Below are positions 22,643-30,930 of a DNA stretch of 34,146 nucleotides, one piece after another. Made by a program: the position numbers and the translations under genes. The DNA is from an uncultured Lachnospiraceae bacterium (GTDB taxonomy: Bacteria > Bacillota > Clostridia > Lachnospirales > Lachnospiraceae): assembly GCA_910585005.1 (NCBI GenBank), contig CAJUCN010000026.1, positions 1-34,146 of the forward strand, given 5' to 3'. Below the pieces are notes generated by a model. It saw only the letters and a program-made list of their open reading frames with translations, had not been told where the DNA came from and made no database searches. Positions within the stretch are counted from its first letter, which is position 1; every line of letters begins with the position of its first letter.

Positions 22643-22722
22643 CCTTGGAAACCGAAGAAAACAGAGTTAATATATGGGTGGCAATCCCTCTTTTACTATA
22701 TTGGCTATATGCGCTTTTGTAG
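22643..22722 (+). pseudogene. C-terminal remnant of a membrane protein
   Basis: Just outside the IS right end the frame reads LETEENRVNIWVAIPLLLYWLYALL and stops at TAG. One hydrophobic helix preceded by charged residues looks like the tail of a membrane protein whose front was cut off by the IS insertion. The frame inside the IS end is not the gene. Confidence 0.4.
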
Positions 22723-22775
22723 TTAGATGTCTCCCTTATGGATATTACATATTAGTGGAAGAGAAACCGCACAAA

Positions 22776-22784
22776 TGATATAAT
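22776..22784 (+). promoter_or_regulatory. Extended -10 promoter for the AraC-like gene
   Basis: TGATATAAT forms an extended -10 (TATAAT 22779-22784), about 50 bp before the start codon. A second TATAAT-like box follows at 22796-22801. Confidence 0.55.
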
Positions 22785-22835
22785 CAGGCTAGCAATATAA
22801 TAGAACGCTTTATGGAGAGGGGGAAATTGCTTTGC

Positions 22836-23669
22836 ATGAAAAACAAAATGATATATCGCCCATTGACCGCAACGCCTTTCAAGCGCAATGTTGCCTATAA
22901 CGAAATAGAACCATGCCAGGCATTGCAGCCTTATGTCAGATGCTTTTGGGGCGGGGATTACGATTGTTTATCTGATACAGGAACAGATGAATCCTCTGAA
23001 ATAGTGATTCCTGATACCTGCGTGGATATTATCTACCGTATGGATGATGTGGGAAATATCATTATTTCTGATTTTTGCGGAATCAATGACAGGGCTTTTC
23101 TTTCTTCTAAAAGTCAAAAGGTAGGATATAAGATATCTGTGTTTGCAATTCGCTTTTATGCGTGGACGGCTTATGTCTTTTCCGAGGACTCTTTCGTCGG
23201 GAGCGTAAACGGAAGATATGATGTCAGGGAAAGGTATAACTGGCTGGACAGAGAATTGCGTAGCCGTTTGGCAGAACCAGGAAATCTGACAGATCTGATT
23301 CGGTTGACAGAATCCCTTCTTTTGAAAAAACTGGAGACTGCAAGGACTAATAAGCTGGTAGATGGAGTGATGAACGATATTCTTTTGTATCAGGGGACAT
23401 TAGAGATCAATCAGCTATCAAAGGAGAATTTCATAAGCAGCAGGCAGACGGAAAGGTTGTTTTGTGAATACATCGGTATGGCTCCTAAGAAATTGAGTAA
23501 TCTGGTGCGTTATCAATATCTGTGGAAAGATATTGTAAGCCAGAGAAACTTTGATATTGCGTCCGCAGTTTCTAAATATGGGTATACGGATTTGTCGCAC
23601 ATGATGCGGGAATTCAAACGCTATCATACCATGAATATCCGGGAAGCCAGAGAAATGGCTTTAAAATGA
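22836..23669 (+). CDS. AraC family regulator with DUF6597-like N-terminal domain
   Basis: The product is about 277 residues. It begins with the pattern EPCQALQPYVRCFWGGDYD ... SEIVIPDTCVDIIY, which is the DUF6597 sensor domain of AraC-type regulators, and ends with a helix-turn-helix pair: FISSRQTERLFCEYIGMAPKKLSNLVRYQ and IASAVSKYGYTDLSHMMREFKRY. The ligand is unknown. GAGAGGGGG serves either TTG 22827 or ATG 22836; I use the ATG. The next gene, a VOC protein, has its own promoter but is a likely target. Confidence 0.87.
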   Translation: MKNKMIYRPLTATPFKRNVAYNEIEPCQALQPYVRCFWGGDYDCLSDTGTDESSEIVIPDTCVDIIYRMDDVGNIIISDFCGINDRAFLSSKSQKVGYKISVFAIRFYAWTAYVFSEDSFVGSVNGRYDVRERYNWLDRELRSRLAEPGNLTDLIRLTESLLLKKLETARTNKLVDGVMNDILLYQGTLEINQLSKENFISSRQTERLFCEYIGMAPKKLSNLVRYQYLWKDIVSQRNFDIASAVSKYGYTDLSHMMREFKRYHTMNIREAREMALK

Positions 23670-23737
23670 AAGCGGTTTAAAAACCGTCGAGAGAATGAAT
23701 ATATGTCGGAAATATACAATACAACCATTTCCGGACA

Positions 23738-23746
23738 TGGTATAAT
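23738..23746 (+). promoter_or_regulatory. Extended -10 promoter for the VOC gene
   Basis: TGGTATAAT with a full TATAAT at 23741-23746. The translation start at 23781 follows after a short leader containing GAGAAAGGG. Confidence 0.6.
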
Positions 23747-23780
23747 GGACGTTAAATCAATTGAGAAAGGGAAAAAGACC

Positions 23781-24263
23781 ATGAAATTATGTACCACATT
23801 GATTGCTGTAAGGGATATGGAGCGGTCGCTGCAGTTTTACCACGATCTATTCGATCAGGAGGTAACACTTGATCTGGGATGGAACAAAGCATTGACTTGT
23901 GGATTGGCCTTACAAGAGCATTTTGATGAACTTGCGGGATTTCCGGAAGAAACCATGAAGTATCATCCTAATACGATGGAACTTTATTTCGAGACGGAAA
24001 ACTTTGATGACTTTCTTGCCCGTCTTCGCAAGTATCCGGAGGTGGCGCTGCTGCATGAACCGAAAACATTTCCCTGGCTGCAAAGGGGCGTGCGCGTATA
24101 TGATCCTGACGGACATTTGATTGAAGTATCGGAAAGCATGTTTTCAGTAGCATGCAGACTATTCCAGCAGGGAAAAAGCGTTCAAGAAACAGCAGAGCTG
24201 ATCCAGCATCCTCTACATGCGGTTGAAGCATGGCACGAGAAATACCAATCAGGAGTACACTAA
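23781..24263 (+). CDS. VOC superfamily (glyoxalase/lactoylglutathione lyase-like) protein
   Basis: The 160-residue protein has the beta-alpha-beta-beta-beta VOC repeats: MKLCTTLIAVRDMERSLQFYHDLFDQEVTLDLGWN and MELYFETENFDDFLARLRKY ... RGVRVYDPDGHLIEVSESM, with the family-typical metal-ligand-like Glu in DPDGHLIEVSE. A C-terminal helical extension (SVQETAELIQHPLHAVEAWHEKY) is unusual and resembles a small helix-turn-helix. ATG 23781 lies after the promoter and a GAGAAAGGG site. The substrate is unknown. Confidence 0.88.
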   Translation: MKLCTTLIAVRDMERSLQFYHDLFDQEVTLDLGWNKALTCGLALQEHFDELAGFPEETMKYHPNTMELYFETENFDDFLARLRKYPEVALLHEPKTFPWLQRGVRVYDPDGHLIEVSESMFSVACRLFQQGKSVQETAELIQHPLHAVEAWHEKYQSGVH

Positions 24264-24323
24264 AAGTATGAATCAAGACATTGCTGTGGGCATGGCCTGC
24301 AGAATGCAGAAAGAGAAGAAAGA

Positions 24324-24749
24324 ATGGATAAAAAGATTGAGGTAGTTCCATATCTGGAATTTAAGGGAAACTGCGAGGAGGCAATTAATGCCTATATTGA
24401 GGCATTTGGCGGTGAGATTTACTGGATGTCCCGTTTTTCTGAGAATACGGCTGATACACCAGATTTCATTGGAAAGGTAATGCATGTGGAGTTTGCCATA
24501 GGCAATACGCATATGGCGGCGGGCGATGGTGATGGCTATGGGGGAGTGAAGACAGGTATAAAGTTGATGATTCATATGAATTCAGAGGCGGAAGCGTTGC
24601 ATGCCCTGTCTGTATTAGCGGAGGGCGGAACTGTACTTTCACCGCTACGCCCGCATCCGGAACCGGATGACGATGGCTGTGGTTCTCTCGCAAAAGACCG
24701 TTTTGGTTATACATGGATCATTACATGTCCAAATCCGGCGAAACAGTAA
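24324..24749 (+). CDS. PhnB-like VOC family protein
   Basis: The 141-residue protein matches PhnB/3-demethylubiquinone methyltransferase-like VOC proteins: VPYLEFKGNCEEAINAYIEAFGGEI at the start, KVMHVEFAIGNTHMAAGD in the middle and CGSLAKDRFGYTWIITCPN at the end, the D-x-FG-x-x-W motif being diagnostic. These are usually binding or resistance-type proteins of unknown substrate. AAAGAGAAG precedes the ATG. It is 60 bp after the other VOC gene and probably on the same transcript. Confidence 0.9.
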   Translation: MDKKIEVVPYLEFKGNCEEAINAYIEAFGGEIYWMSRFSENTADTPDFIGKVMHVEFAIGNTHMAAGDGDGYGGVKTGIKLMIHMNSEAEALHALSVLAEGGTVLSPLRPHPEPDDDGCGSLAKDRFGYTWIITCPNPAKQ

Positions 24750-24898
24750 GAAGTTGTATTTTTGTATATGGAAGCGGGATACAATGTATTTAAGTGGATA
24801 AGATGGACTACGGGACAAGCAAAGCTTGTCTGGAGGGGCGCACTTCAAACATTACATGATGCAACCTGAAAGATCTTTTCTCCATGCTGCATGGGAAT

Positions 24899-24904
24899 TA
24901 TAAT
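24899..24904 (+). promoter_or_regulatory. Possible -10 box of the ABC transporter operon
   Basis: A perfect TATAAT 30 bp before the first permease gene; the -35 region is poor. A GGGAGGAA ribosome binding site follows. Confidence 0.4.
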
Positions 24905-24933
24905 AGTCCTATGACATGTGGGAGGAAATCTTT

Positions 24934-25728
24934 ATGGGACTGTTTCGCAAGAGTCTGATCATTTCATTCAAAGAAAAATCAATATTCCGCTTCGACTATC
25001 TGTTGGGGACGGTATTTGCTTTTTTCTATATTGTCCTGAAGGTATCGCTTTGGAAAGGCTTATACGGAGCAGGGGGGACAGAGATTGGCGGCATTGCGCT
25101 AAACAGTATGATCGCCTACAGCATCATTGCCGGGTTTACGGAGGGAGTCACGAAAACGTCCGTCATGAAAGAGCTGAATGACAGCGTGGCGGACGGCACG
25201 ATTTCCGGACATCTCCTACTCCCAATGGGCCTTAAAAAATACCTGTTCATCCGTTCGCTGACACGGGGGATTTTTCACACGATATATGCGATCCTGCCGT
25301 CAGTTGCGGCTGCCATGCTTCTGTTTGGCTTCCGTATAAGCATTGGGCCGGCCAATCTGGTTTTGTATTTCTGCTCGGTGTGTATGGGAACTGCCATCAA
25401 CTTTCTGTATCAGTTTTTGTTTGGCTCCACCGTGATATGGCTGCACAATTCTTTCTTCCTCGGCAATATCAACAGTGTCCTCCTAAGCCTGTTTTCCGGC
25501 GCGTTTGTGCCGATCTGGTTTTTCCCTGAGGGACTAAAGGCACTGTCGGAATTTCTGCCTTTCCGCTACATTGTCTTTGAGCCCACGGCGATTCTTGTGA
25601 GTGTGAAAAGCTATGAAGAGACGGCGGCGGTTCTGGGGATGCAGTTGGTATGGGTTGCGGTACTGTCAGGGGCGGTTTCGCTTGTCTGGAACCGGGGTAG
25701 GCACAGGCTTATGATACAGGGAGGGTGA
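24934..25728 (+). CDS. ABC-2 type transporter permease (COG4587-like)
   Basis: The 264-residue protein has six predicted membrane helices. The N-terminus KSLIISFKEKSIFRFDYLLG and the cytoplasmic ELNDSVADGTISGHLLLPMGLKKYLFIRSL match the DUF990/COG4587 permease family. These form heterodimers with a COG3694 partner, the next gene here, plus a COG4586 ATPase. GGGAGGAA lies before ATG 24934; the in-frame ATG at 24916 sits upstream of that site and is unlikely. The substrate is unknown. Confidence 0.9.
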   Translation: MGLFRKSLIISFKEKSIFRFDYLLGTVFAFFYIVLKVSLWKGLYGAGGTEIGGIALNSMIAYSIIAGFTEGVTKTSVMKELNDSVADGTISGHLLLPMGLKKYLFIRSLTRGIFHTIYAILPSVAAAMLLFGFRISIGPANLVLYFCSVCMGTAINFLYQFLFGSTVIWLHNSFFLGNINSVLLSLFSGAFVPIWFFPEGLKALSEFLPFRYIVFEPTAILVSVKSYEETAAVLGMQLVWVAVLSGAVSLVWNRGRHRLMIQGG

Positions 25729-25729
25729 A

Positions 25730-26548
25730 GTGGTGGCAGCAAAGGGATTGTACAGGTATCTGAGGCTGACTTATTTTTTTACAGCAAAGACGATAAAAGG
25801 GATGCTGACTTACCGATGGTCTTTTCTGGCAAACTGCATTTCCCAGGCACTGGATTATTCCGTGACGTTTCTGCTCATGTGGATCATGATTTCGGCGTTT
25901 GATACGATGAACGGATGGAATGCCTACGAGGTGATGCTGCTCTACGCGTTCAGTTTGTTTGCGTACGGAATCGCGGGCACATTTTTCTTTAATATCATGA
26001 ACCTTATTCCGGGGCAAATCCTTAAGGGCGCTTTTGACGATGTGCTGGTGAAACCGGTAAAGATACTGCCTTACCTGATAAGCAGCAGTTTTATCTGCAA
26101 TTATATTGCCCATATGACACTCTCCGCTATTGTTGTGGCAGTCTGTATGAGGGCACTGAAGCTTTCGTTTACATGGCACTTTTTGGGAAGGGCAGCGGGG
26201 ATTTTACTGTGCGGCAGTCTGGTCTATGCGGGATTGTTCCTGATTGTGACGGCTTCGGCTTTTCTGGCGGCGAAAATAGATGCCCTGTTTCAGGTAATGT
26301 ATTTTTTCAGGGAGGTATCTTACTACCCGGCATCTATTTTCCCGAGGGCCATACAGGTGATCGTCACGACGCTGGTGCCTTACGGGTTTGTCAATTATTA
26401 TCCGCTCCGTGCGCTTCTGGGGAAAGAAGATAACGCTGTGTTTGGGCGGGCCGTGGCGTGGGGGCCGCTTGTGACTACGCTGTTTTTTACAGCCGCGTGC
26501 TTTATTTTTGTGAGGAGCGCAAAATGCTATAAGAGCAGCGGATCGTAA
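25730..26548 (+). CDS. ABC-2 type transporter permease (COG3694-like)
   Basis: The 272-residue second permease also has about six membrane helices. The cytoplasmic segment GQILKGAFDDVLVKPVKILPYLISS and the C-terminal PASIFPRAIQVIVTTLVPYGFVNYYPLRALLG are typical of COG3694. It starts 2 bp after the previous stop with tandem GTG codons (25730 and 25733) behind GGGAGGG, so translation is coupled. Both permeases are complete. Confidence 0.9.
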   Translation: MVAAKGLYRYLRLTYFFTAKTIKGMLTYRWSFLANCISQALDYSVTFLLMWIMISAFDTMNGWNAYEVMLLYAFSLFAYGIAGTFFFNIMNLIPGQILKGAFDDVLVKPVKILPYLISSSFICNYIAHMTLSAIVVAVCMRALKLSFTWHFLGRAAGILLCGSLVYAGLFLIVTASAFLAAKIDALFQVMYFFREVSYYPASIFPRAIQVIVTTLVPYGFVNYYPLRALLGKEDNAVFGRAVAWGPLVTTLFFTAACFIFVRSAKCYKSSGS

Positions 26549-26586
26549 GGGGCAGCGCGAAAAATGGTTCCAAAAAGGAGGGCGTC

Positions 26587-27402
26587 ATGGCGCTGATAGA
26601 AGTGTCGCATGTTTCAAAAGAATATGAAGTACTCATACCGCAGCCGGGGGCAAGGAATGTCCTGAAAAATATCTTCTGCCCGGATAAAAAGATTGTCCAT
26701 GCCGTATCGGACATCTCTTTCAGGATCAAAGAGGGAGAGCTTGTAGGCTTTATCGGGGAAAACGGGGCTGGAAAATCGACGACCATCAAGATGATGTCCG
26801 GCATTCTGTTTCCGACTGCGGGCAGCATCAGGGTGGGCGGTTTATGTCCCTATAGAAAGCGGGAGGAGAATGCCGCAAATATCGGCGTAGTGTTTGGACA
26901 GCGCTCAAGGCTTAATTGGGACTTGCCGATGATGGACAGCTTTGAACTATATAAGGAAATCTACCGGATTGATGTAGGCGTGTTTCAAAAGAACGTGAAC
27001 CGGTTTGTGGAAATGCTGCATATGCAGGATTTTTACCAGACGCCGGTAAGGCAGTTGAGCCTCGGGCAGAGAATGAAAGCGGAGGTGGCGCTTTCCCTGC
27101 TGCATGAGCCGCCAATTTTGTATCTGGACGAGCCGACCATCGGGCTTGATGTGATGGCAAAGCAGCAGATCCGGGATTTTATCAAGGAGAGGAACCGCCT
27201 TGCGGGAACGACGACGATACTGACTTCCCACGATATGAAGGATCTGGACTGCGTGTGCAAAAGACTTATCGTGCTGGCGAAAGGGAGCATTCTCTTTGAC
27301 GGTTCGATAGAACGCTTTAAAGAGGAGCATGCAAGCCAGGGCGTATCGGACATCGAGGATATGGTCAGGAGTATCTATGAGGAAGAAATGGCCATTGTGT
27401 AA
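26587..27402 (+). CDS. ABC transporter ATP-binding protein (COG4586-like)
   Basis: The 271-residue ATPase has Walker A GENGAGKST (57-65), a Q-loop around VVFGQRSRLNWDLP, the signature LSLGQR (157-162), Walker B ILYLDEPT (177-184) and the H-loop TSHDM (H215). The QRSRLNWDLP stretch after the Q-loop and the non-canonical signature (LSLGQ) fit the COG4586 group. AAAGGAGGG precedes the ATG. With the two permeases it forms a complete transporter. Confidence 0.95.
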   Translation: MALIEVSHVSKEYEVLIPQPGARNVLKNIFCPDKKIVHAVSDISFRIKEGELVGFIGENGAGKSTTIKMMSGILFPTAGSIRVGGLCPYRKREENAANIGVVFGQRSRLNWDLPMMDSFELYKEIYRIDVGVFQKNVNRFVEMLHMQDFYQTPVRQLSLGQRMKAEVALSLLHEPPILYLDEPTIGLDVMAKQQIRDFIKERNRLAGTTTILTSHDMKDLDCVCKRLIVLAKGSILFDGSIERFKEEHASQGVSDIEDMVRSIYEEEMAIV

Positions 27403-27480
27403 AATCATATGTAGGTACGTCTAAGCGGACAAATTGTATGGACGAAAAAGATATCGCAATCAAAACAGGGGGAATGTCAT

Positions 27481-28080
27481 ATGACAACGGGAGAAAAGAT
27501 AGCGGCATTGCGGAAAGAAAAGGGAATCACGCAGGAGGCGCTTGCGGAGAGACTTAAGGTGGCGAGACAATCGGTATCGCGCTGGGAGATGGATGCGGCG
27601 TTCCCGGAGACCGAAAAGCTGATCAAACTGAGCCGGATTTTGGAGTGCAGCATTGATTTTCTGTTAAACGGTGAGATACAGCGAGACTGTGAGAACGAAG
27701 CACCAATATCTGCGCGAGACTGTTTCCGGTTCATTCGTGAGTGCACTTACTGTTTTCTCGCGACAAATGCGGGCGAAAAGCCGAGACTTCGGCCAATGGG
27801 GCATGTGTATGCGGACGAAAAGGCGCTGTATTTCGCCACGGATACCCGCAAGGGCGTCTATGCGGAACTTACGGAAAACCCTTATGTGGAACTTGCAAGC
27901 TACAACTTAAATACAAGGCAGTGGATTCGGATAAGCGGCAGGGCAGTTTTGGCGGATTCCCTGATGGTTCGGGAAGAAATGGAAATTTTATATCCCATGA
28001 TCCGGCAGGAATATGTCGGAAAAGAAGAAGTCTATTTTGTGATTTTTCAGATCGTGATCGAGGAGGCTATTATCGCATGA
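27481..28080 (+). CDS. XRE-type HTH fused to a pyridoxamine 5'-phosphate oxidase-like domain
   Basis: The 199-residue protein joins two modules. Residues 5-60 are a Cro/C1-type helix-turn-helix (GITQEALAERLKVARQSVSRWE, then the LLNGEI dimer tail). From about 78 a split-barrel flavin-binding fold follows: CTYCFLATNAGEKPRLRPMG, ALYFATDTRKGVYAELTENP and QWIRISGRAVLADS. This suggests a regulator sensing flavin or a redox ligand. AGGGGGA precedes the ATG. Its stop overlaps the next start (ATGA), and that gene also encodes a flavin-binding protein. Confidence 0.88.
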   Translation: MTTGEKIAALRKEKGITQEALAERLKVARQSVSRWEMDAAFPETEKLIKLSRILECSIDFLLNGEIQRDCENEAPISARDCFRFIRECTYCFLATNAGEKPRLRPMGHVYADEKALYFATDTRKGVYAELTENPYVELASYNLNTRQWIRISGRAVLADSLMVREEMEILYPMIRQEYVGKEEVYFVIFQIVIEEAIIA

Positions 28081-28646
28081 AAAGAATATCAATCGGGCCA
28101 AAACATGAGATGATTGTCCAGCCTGCGTTTATCATCGGCACATACAGCGAGGATAAAAGCCCGGACTTTGCGCCGATTACATGGGTGAGCAAGACCTGTG
28201 AGGAGGGGGATGAGTATTTGATTGTCATCAGTATGTACGGCGAAAAGAAGACGAGGCTGAATGTACAGCGGACGAGGCAGTTCAGCATCAATCTTGTCAG
28301 CACGAGGATGCTTGCGCTGATGGATTATTTCGGGCAGACATCAGGCTATGACGGGGTAAAGGACGGGATGGCTTACACTTACAAAAAGGCGGTCTGCGTC
28401 GATGCGCCCACGCTTGACGAAAGCCGCTGGGTCTGCGAGTGCGAAGTCCTTTCTTCGGTTGTTACTGGGCAGTCGGAAACCTTTTTTTGCAGGGTAAAGA
28501 ATGTACAGGTCGATGAAGGAATCGACATTGATGCGCGCGGCATTGACCTGACGCAGTTTGATCCGGTGATTTATTCCGGGAATTATCATTCCGTCGGGGA
28601 GTACTTGGGGGGAATCGGGGATTATTATCATGCGGGCGAAAAGTGA
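28077..28646 (+). CDS. Flavin reductase-like (flavoredoxin family) protein
   Basis: The 189-residue protein has the flavin reductase-like split barrel: MIVQPAFIIGTYSEDKSPDFAPITWVSKTC, then KKTRLNVQRTRQFSINLVS, and VTGQSETFFCRVKNVQVDEG near the end. Such proteins bind FMN and transfer electrons from NAD(P)H or ferredoxin partners. GAGGAGGC is just upstream and the gene overlaps its neighbour by 4 bp, so the two are co-translated and likely work on the same flavin. The substrate is unknown. Confidence 0.87.
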   Translation: MKRISIGPKHEMIVQPAFIIGTYSEDKSPDFAPITWVSKTCEEGDEYLIVISMYGEKKTRLNVQRTRQFSINLVSTRMLALMDYFGQTSGYDGVKDGMAYTYKKAVCVDAPTLDESRWVCECEVLSSVVTGQSETFFCRVKNVQVDEGIDIDARGIDLTQFDPVIYSGNYHSVGEYLGGIGDYYHAGEK

Positions 28647-28923
28647 CCGGTTATTCAATATGGGCGGATTATTTTGGTGGAGACATTATAAAAAGTACTC
28701 AGCACGATGCGGGTCATTTTGACATTGCATTGGAATTGGCGCGGTATGTTGTGGGATGATGTATAGTAGAAGGAAAAATACAGCTTGGGTCAATGGTTTG
28801 TGATATTTAGTAAAAGATATCAAAAGGTGATAGAAATTTGAGGGGATATGAAAAATAAGCGTTTTTGCATATGTGGTGAAATAATATGAGGTTTCCTTAT
28901 GGTGACAATGGAAGGATTCATAG

Positions 28924-29016
28924 ATGGCATTATTTTATCTTGTCAGGCATGGAGATGAATATTATCCTCCTTATAGATTATTTGGCGATACTGCATTTGC
29001 AGTTCTCCAGAAATAA
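28924..29016 (+). pseudogene. N-terminal fragment of a histidine phosphatase
   Basis: The frame reads MALFYLVRHGDEYYPPYRLF, then GDTAFAVLQK and stop. LVRHG is the catalytic motif of phosphoglycerate mutase-like histidine phosphatases, which are usually about 200 residues, so only the first 30 residues remain. GGAAGG precedes the ATG. An IS-end remnant follows directly. I see no gene between 28647 and 28923. Confidence 0.6.
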
Positions 29017-29045
29017 CTATAAGGAGAAGATCTATAGTAAAATCA

Positions 29046-29160
29046 AATATACATGGCGGCACAATCTGTTGTGGCGGCTCTGAAGGTGGAAATTATCATT
29101 TCCGGGTGGCTCTCAAGCGGGAAACTGGTGGCTCCCAAAGGGAATAATATTCACATTTGA
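29046..29160 (+). mobile_element. Remnant of an IS end (IS21-type terminal repeats)
   Basis: Short repeats GTGGCGGCTC (29071-29080), GGTGGCTC (29105-29112) and GGTGGCTC (29127-29134) are spaced about 22 bp and followed by AATAATATTCAC. This resembles the multiple terminal repeats at IS21-family ends, a different element from the one at 15785. No transposase remains. Confidence 0.45.
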
Positions 29161-29514
29161 TTTAATGTCGCAATTAACATCATAAAGAAAAACTGTATGT
29201 TTGGGGAGTAGGGATTTTAATCTCTGCTTCCTTTTGGTTTACATAACTATATATAGCCGTTCTATTTACCAATAAAAATTATACACTAACATGAGAAAAA
29301 TTTGACAAAAAATACAGACTTAATCGGGTCTACAAGGATTTTTCTCTTATTCGACAGTCAAACTCCTGCATTTGTCGTAATTAGTAGAAAAATGATAGAC
29401 ATTCTATGAATGGAAGTATATAATATCATTGGGTTAATGTATGCTTAAATATATTTATGTAATGAAAAGTGATATGTTCTGAGGCAATTGTGATTTATTG
29501 ATGAGAAACAAATT

Positions 29515-29674
29515 ATGAATGGGTATCTAAAAATTTGTGAAGTCGTGGAAAAGTGGGGTATAAGTGAAAAAAGAATTAATACACCTTGCTTAGAAGAAAT
29601 TTGGAAAGACATGGGCTATCCCTGACAAGTTTGAAAAACCAGACGATGAGAGAATTAAATCAGAAAATATGTAA
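29515..29674 (+). pseudogene. Frameshifted small HTH protein
   Basis: The first frame reads MNGYLKICEVVEKWGISEKR and INTPCLEEIWKDMGYP, then stops at 29623. From 29600 a second frame continues FGKTWAIPDKFEKPDDERIKSENM to TAA at 29672. Together they match small excisionase-like HTH proteins of the form MNGYL-x-I-x-EVAxKW ... FGRAWAIPxxxEKPxDxR, with a few residues and the frame lost in the middle. The AT-rich stretch 29161-29514 holds no gene I can see. Confidence 0.65.
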
Positions 29675-29702
29675 AGAGGAAAAGTGCTAAGGAGGATTAA
29701 AA

Positions 29703-30920
29703 ATGGGTTTAGGTAAGGAAATTTCACAATTTTCTCAGGTGCTTCAATTTGAAGGGCCAATTGATTCTTTAGTGTGGAAGAATCCGATAGAAGATTTTAA
29801 TACTACATCGGTTTTGGTAGTTGATGAGACACATGAGGCATTACTTGTCGTAAATGGAAATGCATGTGATTTGTTTGGACCTGGTCGACATGTCCTTGAG
29901 ACGCCAAATATTCCACTTGTAAAGAGGATAATAAATATTCCTACAGATGGACAAACATCATTTCCTTGTAAAGTTTTTTTCATTAATAAACTTCATCAAA
30001 TGGACTTGACTTGGGGGATTCCAGGTGAGATTACATTGAATGATCCAGTTTATGATATTTTTCTTCATGTTGGAATGTGCGGTAATATGAACTTTTTAGT
30101 TAATGATTCTAGAAAGTTTATGCTTAAAATGGTTGGATTTAGGGATGTATTTGATGCAGAAGGAATGGTATTTAAATTCAGAGGTATTATTAAGCAGTAT
30201 GTAAAGTCTTTTATTTCTAAGATAATGAATGTTGGAAAAGTAAGCTATTTCGACATGAATGAAAATCTTTTTGAAATATCAGAAGTGGTTAGAGAACAAT
30301 TAAAACCTATTTTTGAAGATTACGGTATCGAAGTTCTTCAGTTTAACATAGAATCTATTACGGTTCCAGATGAAGATTTTGATGCTGTTAAGAAGGCTAA
30401 GGAAGCACGTGCATCACGTATTATCCAAGGTTATTCTTGGCAGGAAGAAAGACAGATGGATATTGCTCAAACATTTGCAGGCAATGAAGGCACTATAGGT
30501 AATATCGGAGGTGCTATAGGTGGATTTATGATGGGAGGAGCTTTTGGGGGTAGTGTAGTAGATATTGCAAGAAACGCATTAAATCCAGAGAATATTCCTA
30601 CGCTGAATCCTCCGAGAGATTTAAGAAATGCATCTTCACCTGTTGATGATAGAAGTTTGCCTCCTTTTGACGTTGCTGGATTTATGGGCGGATATGGAAA
30701 GCCTGCAGAAAAGGCAGAGTTTGTACCAGAAAAGAGTGCACAGGAGTCTGGTAGTAAAAAGTTTTGTACAAATTGTGGTCATCCGTTAAATCCCGGAGCA
30801 AAATTCTGCGAAAATTGTGGAACAAAGACAGAACAAAAGGGTAATGTATGTAGTTCGTGTGGTTATGAATTCACTAATGATGCGAATTTTTGCCCCAATT
30901 GTGGAACTAAGAGAGGATAG
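29703..30920 (+). CDS. SPFH domain protein with C-terminal zinc ribbons (YdjI-like)
   Basis: The 405-residue protein begins with an SPFH/band-7 domain of the virion-core/YdjI type (about 20-250): VVDETHEALLVVNGNACDLFGPGRHVLETPN and YGIEVLQFNIESITVPDEDFDAVKKAKEARAS. A Gly-rich hydrophobic patch (about 265-285, GGAIGGFMMGGAFGG) suggests membrane contact. Two C-terminal zinc ribbons follow with Cys at 355/358/369/372 and 383/386/397/400. In Bacillus, YdjI works with YdjG and YdjH at the membrane and is linked to PspA-like stress responses. AAGGAGG precedes the ATG. It is the first gene of an AT-rich four-gene operon. Confidence 0.88.
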   Translation: MGLGKEISQFSQVLQFEGPIDSLVWKNPIEDFNTTSVLVVDETHEALLVVNGNACDLFGPGRHVLETPNIPLVKRIINIPTDGQTSFPCKVFFINKLHQMDLTWGIPGEITLNDPVYDIFLHVGMCGNMNFLVNDSRKFMLKMVGFRDVFDAEGMVFKFRGIIKQYVKSFISKIMNVGKVSYFDMNENLFEISEVVREQLKPIFEDYGIEVLQFNIESITVPDEDFDAVKKAKEARASRIIQGYSWQEERQMDIAQTFAGNEGTIGNIGGAIGGFMMGGAFGGSVVDIARNALNPENIPTLNPPRDLRNASSPVDDRSLPPFDVAGFMGGYGKPAEKAEFVPEKSAQESGSKKFCTNCGHPLNPGAKFCENCGTKTEQKGNVCSSCGYEFTNDANFCPNCGTKRG

Positions 30921-30930
30921 GTAATATAAG

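Noticed and set aside
22528..22722. Full 64-residue membrane protein gene
   Set aside because: Its first half lies inside the IS1182-like right end and has no ribosome binding site; only the part after 22642 looks like genuine coding sequence.
27741..28076. Long N-terminal extension of the flavin reductase-like gene
   Set aside because: That stretch is the shifted frame of the XRE-PNPOx gene; GAGGAGGC before ATG 28077 decides the start.
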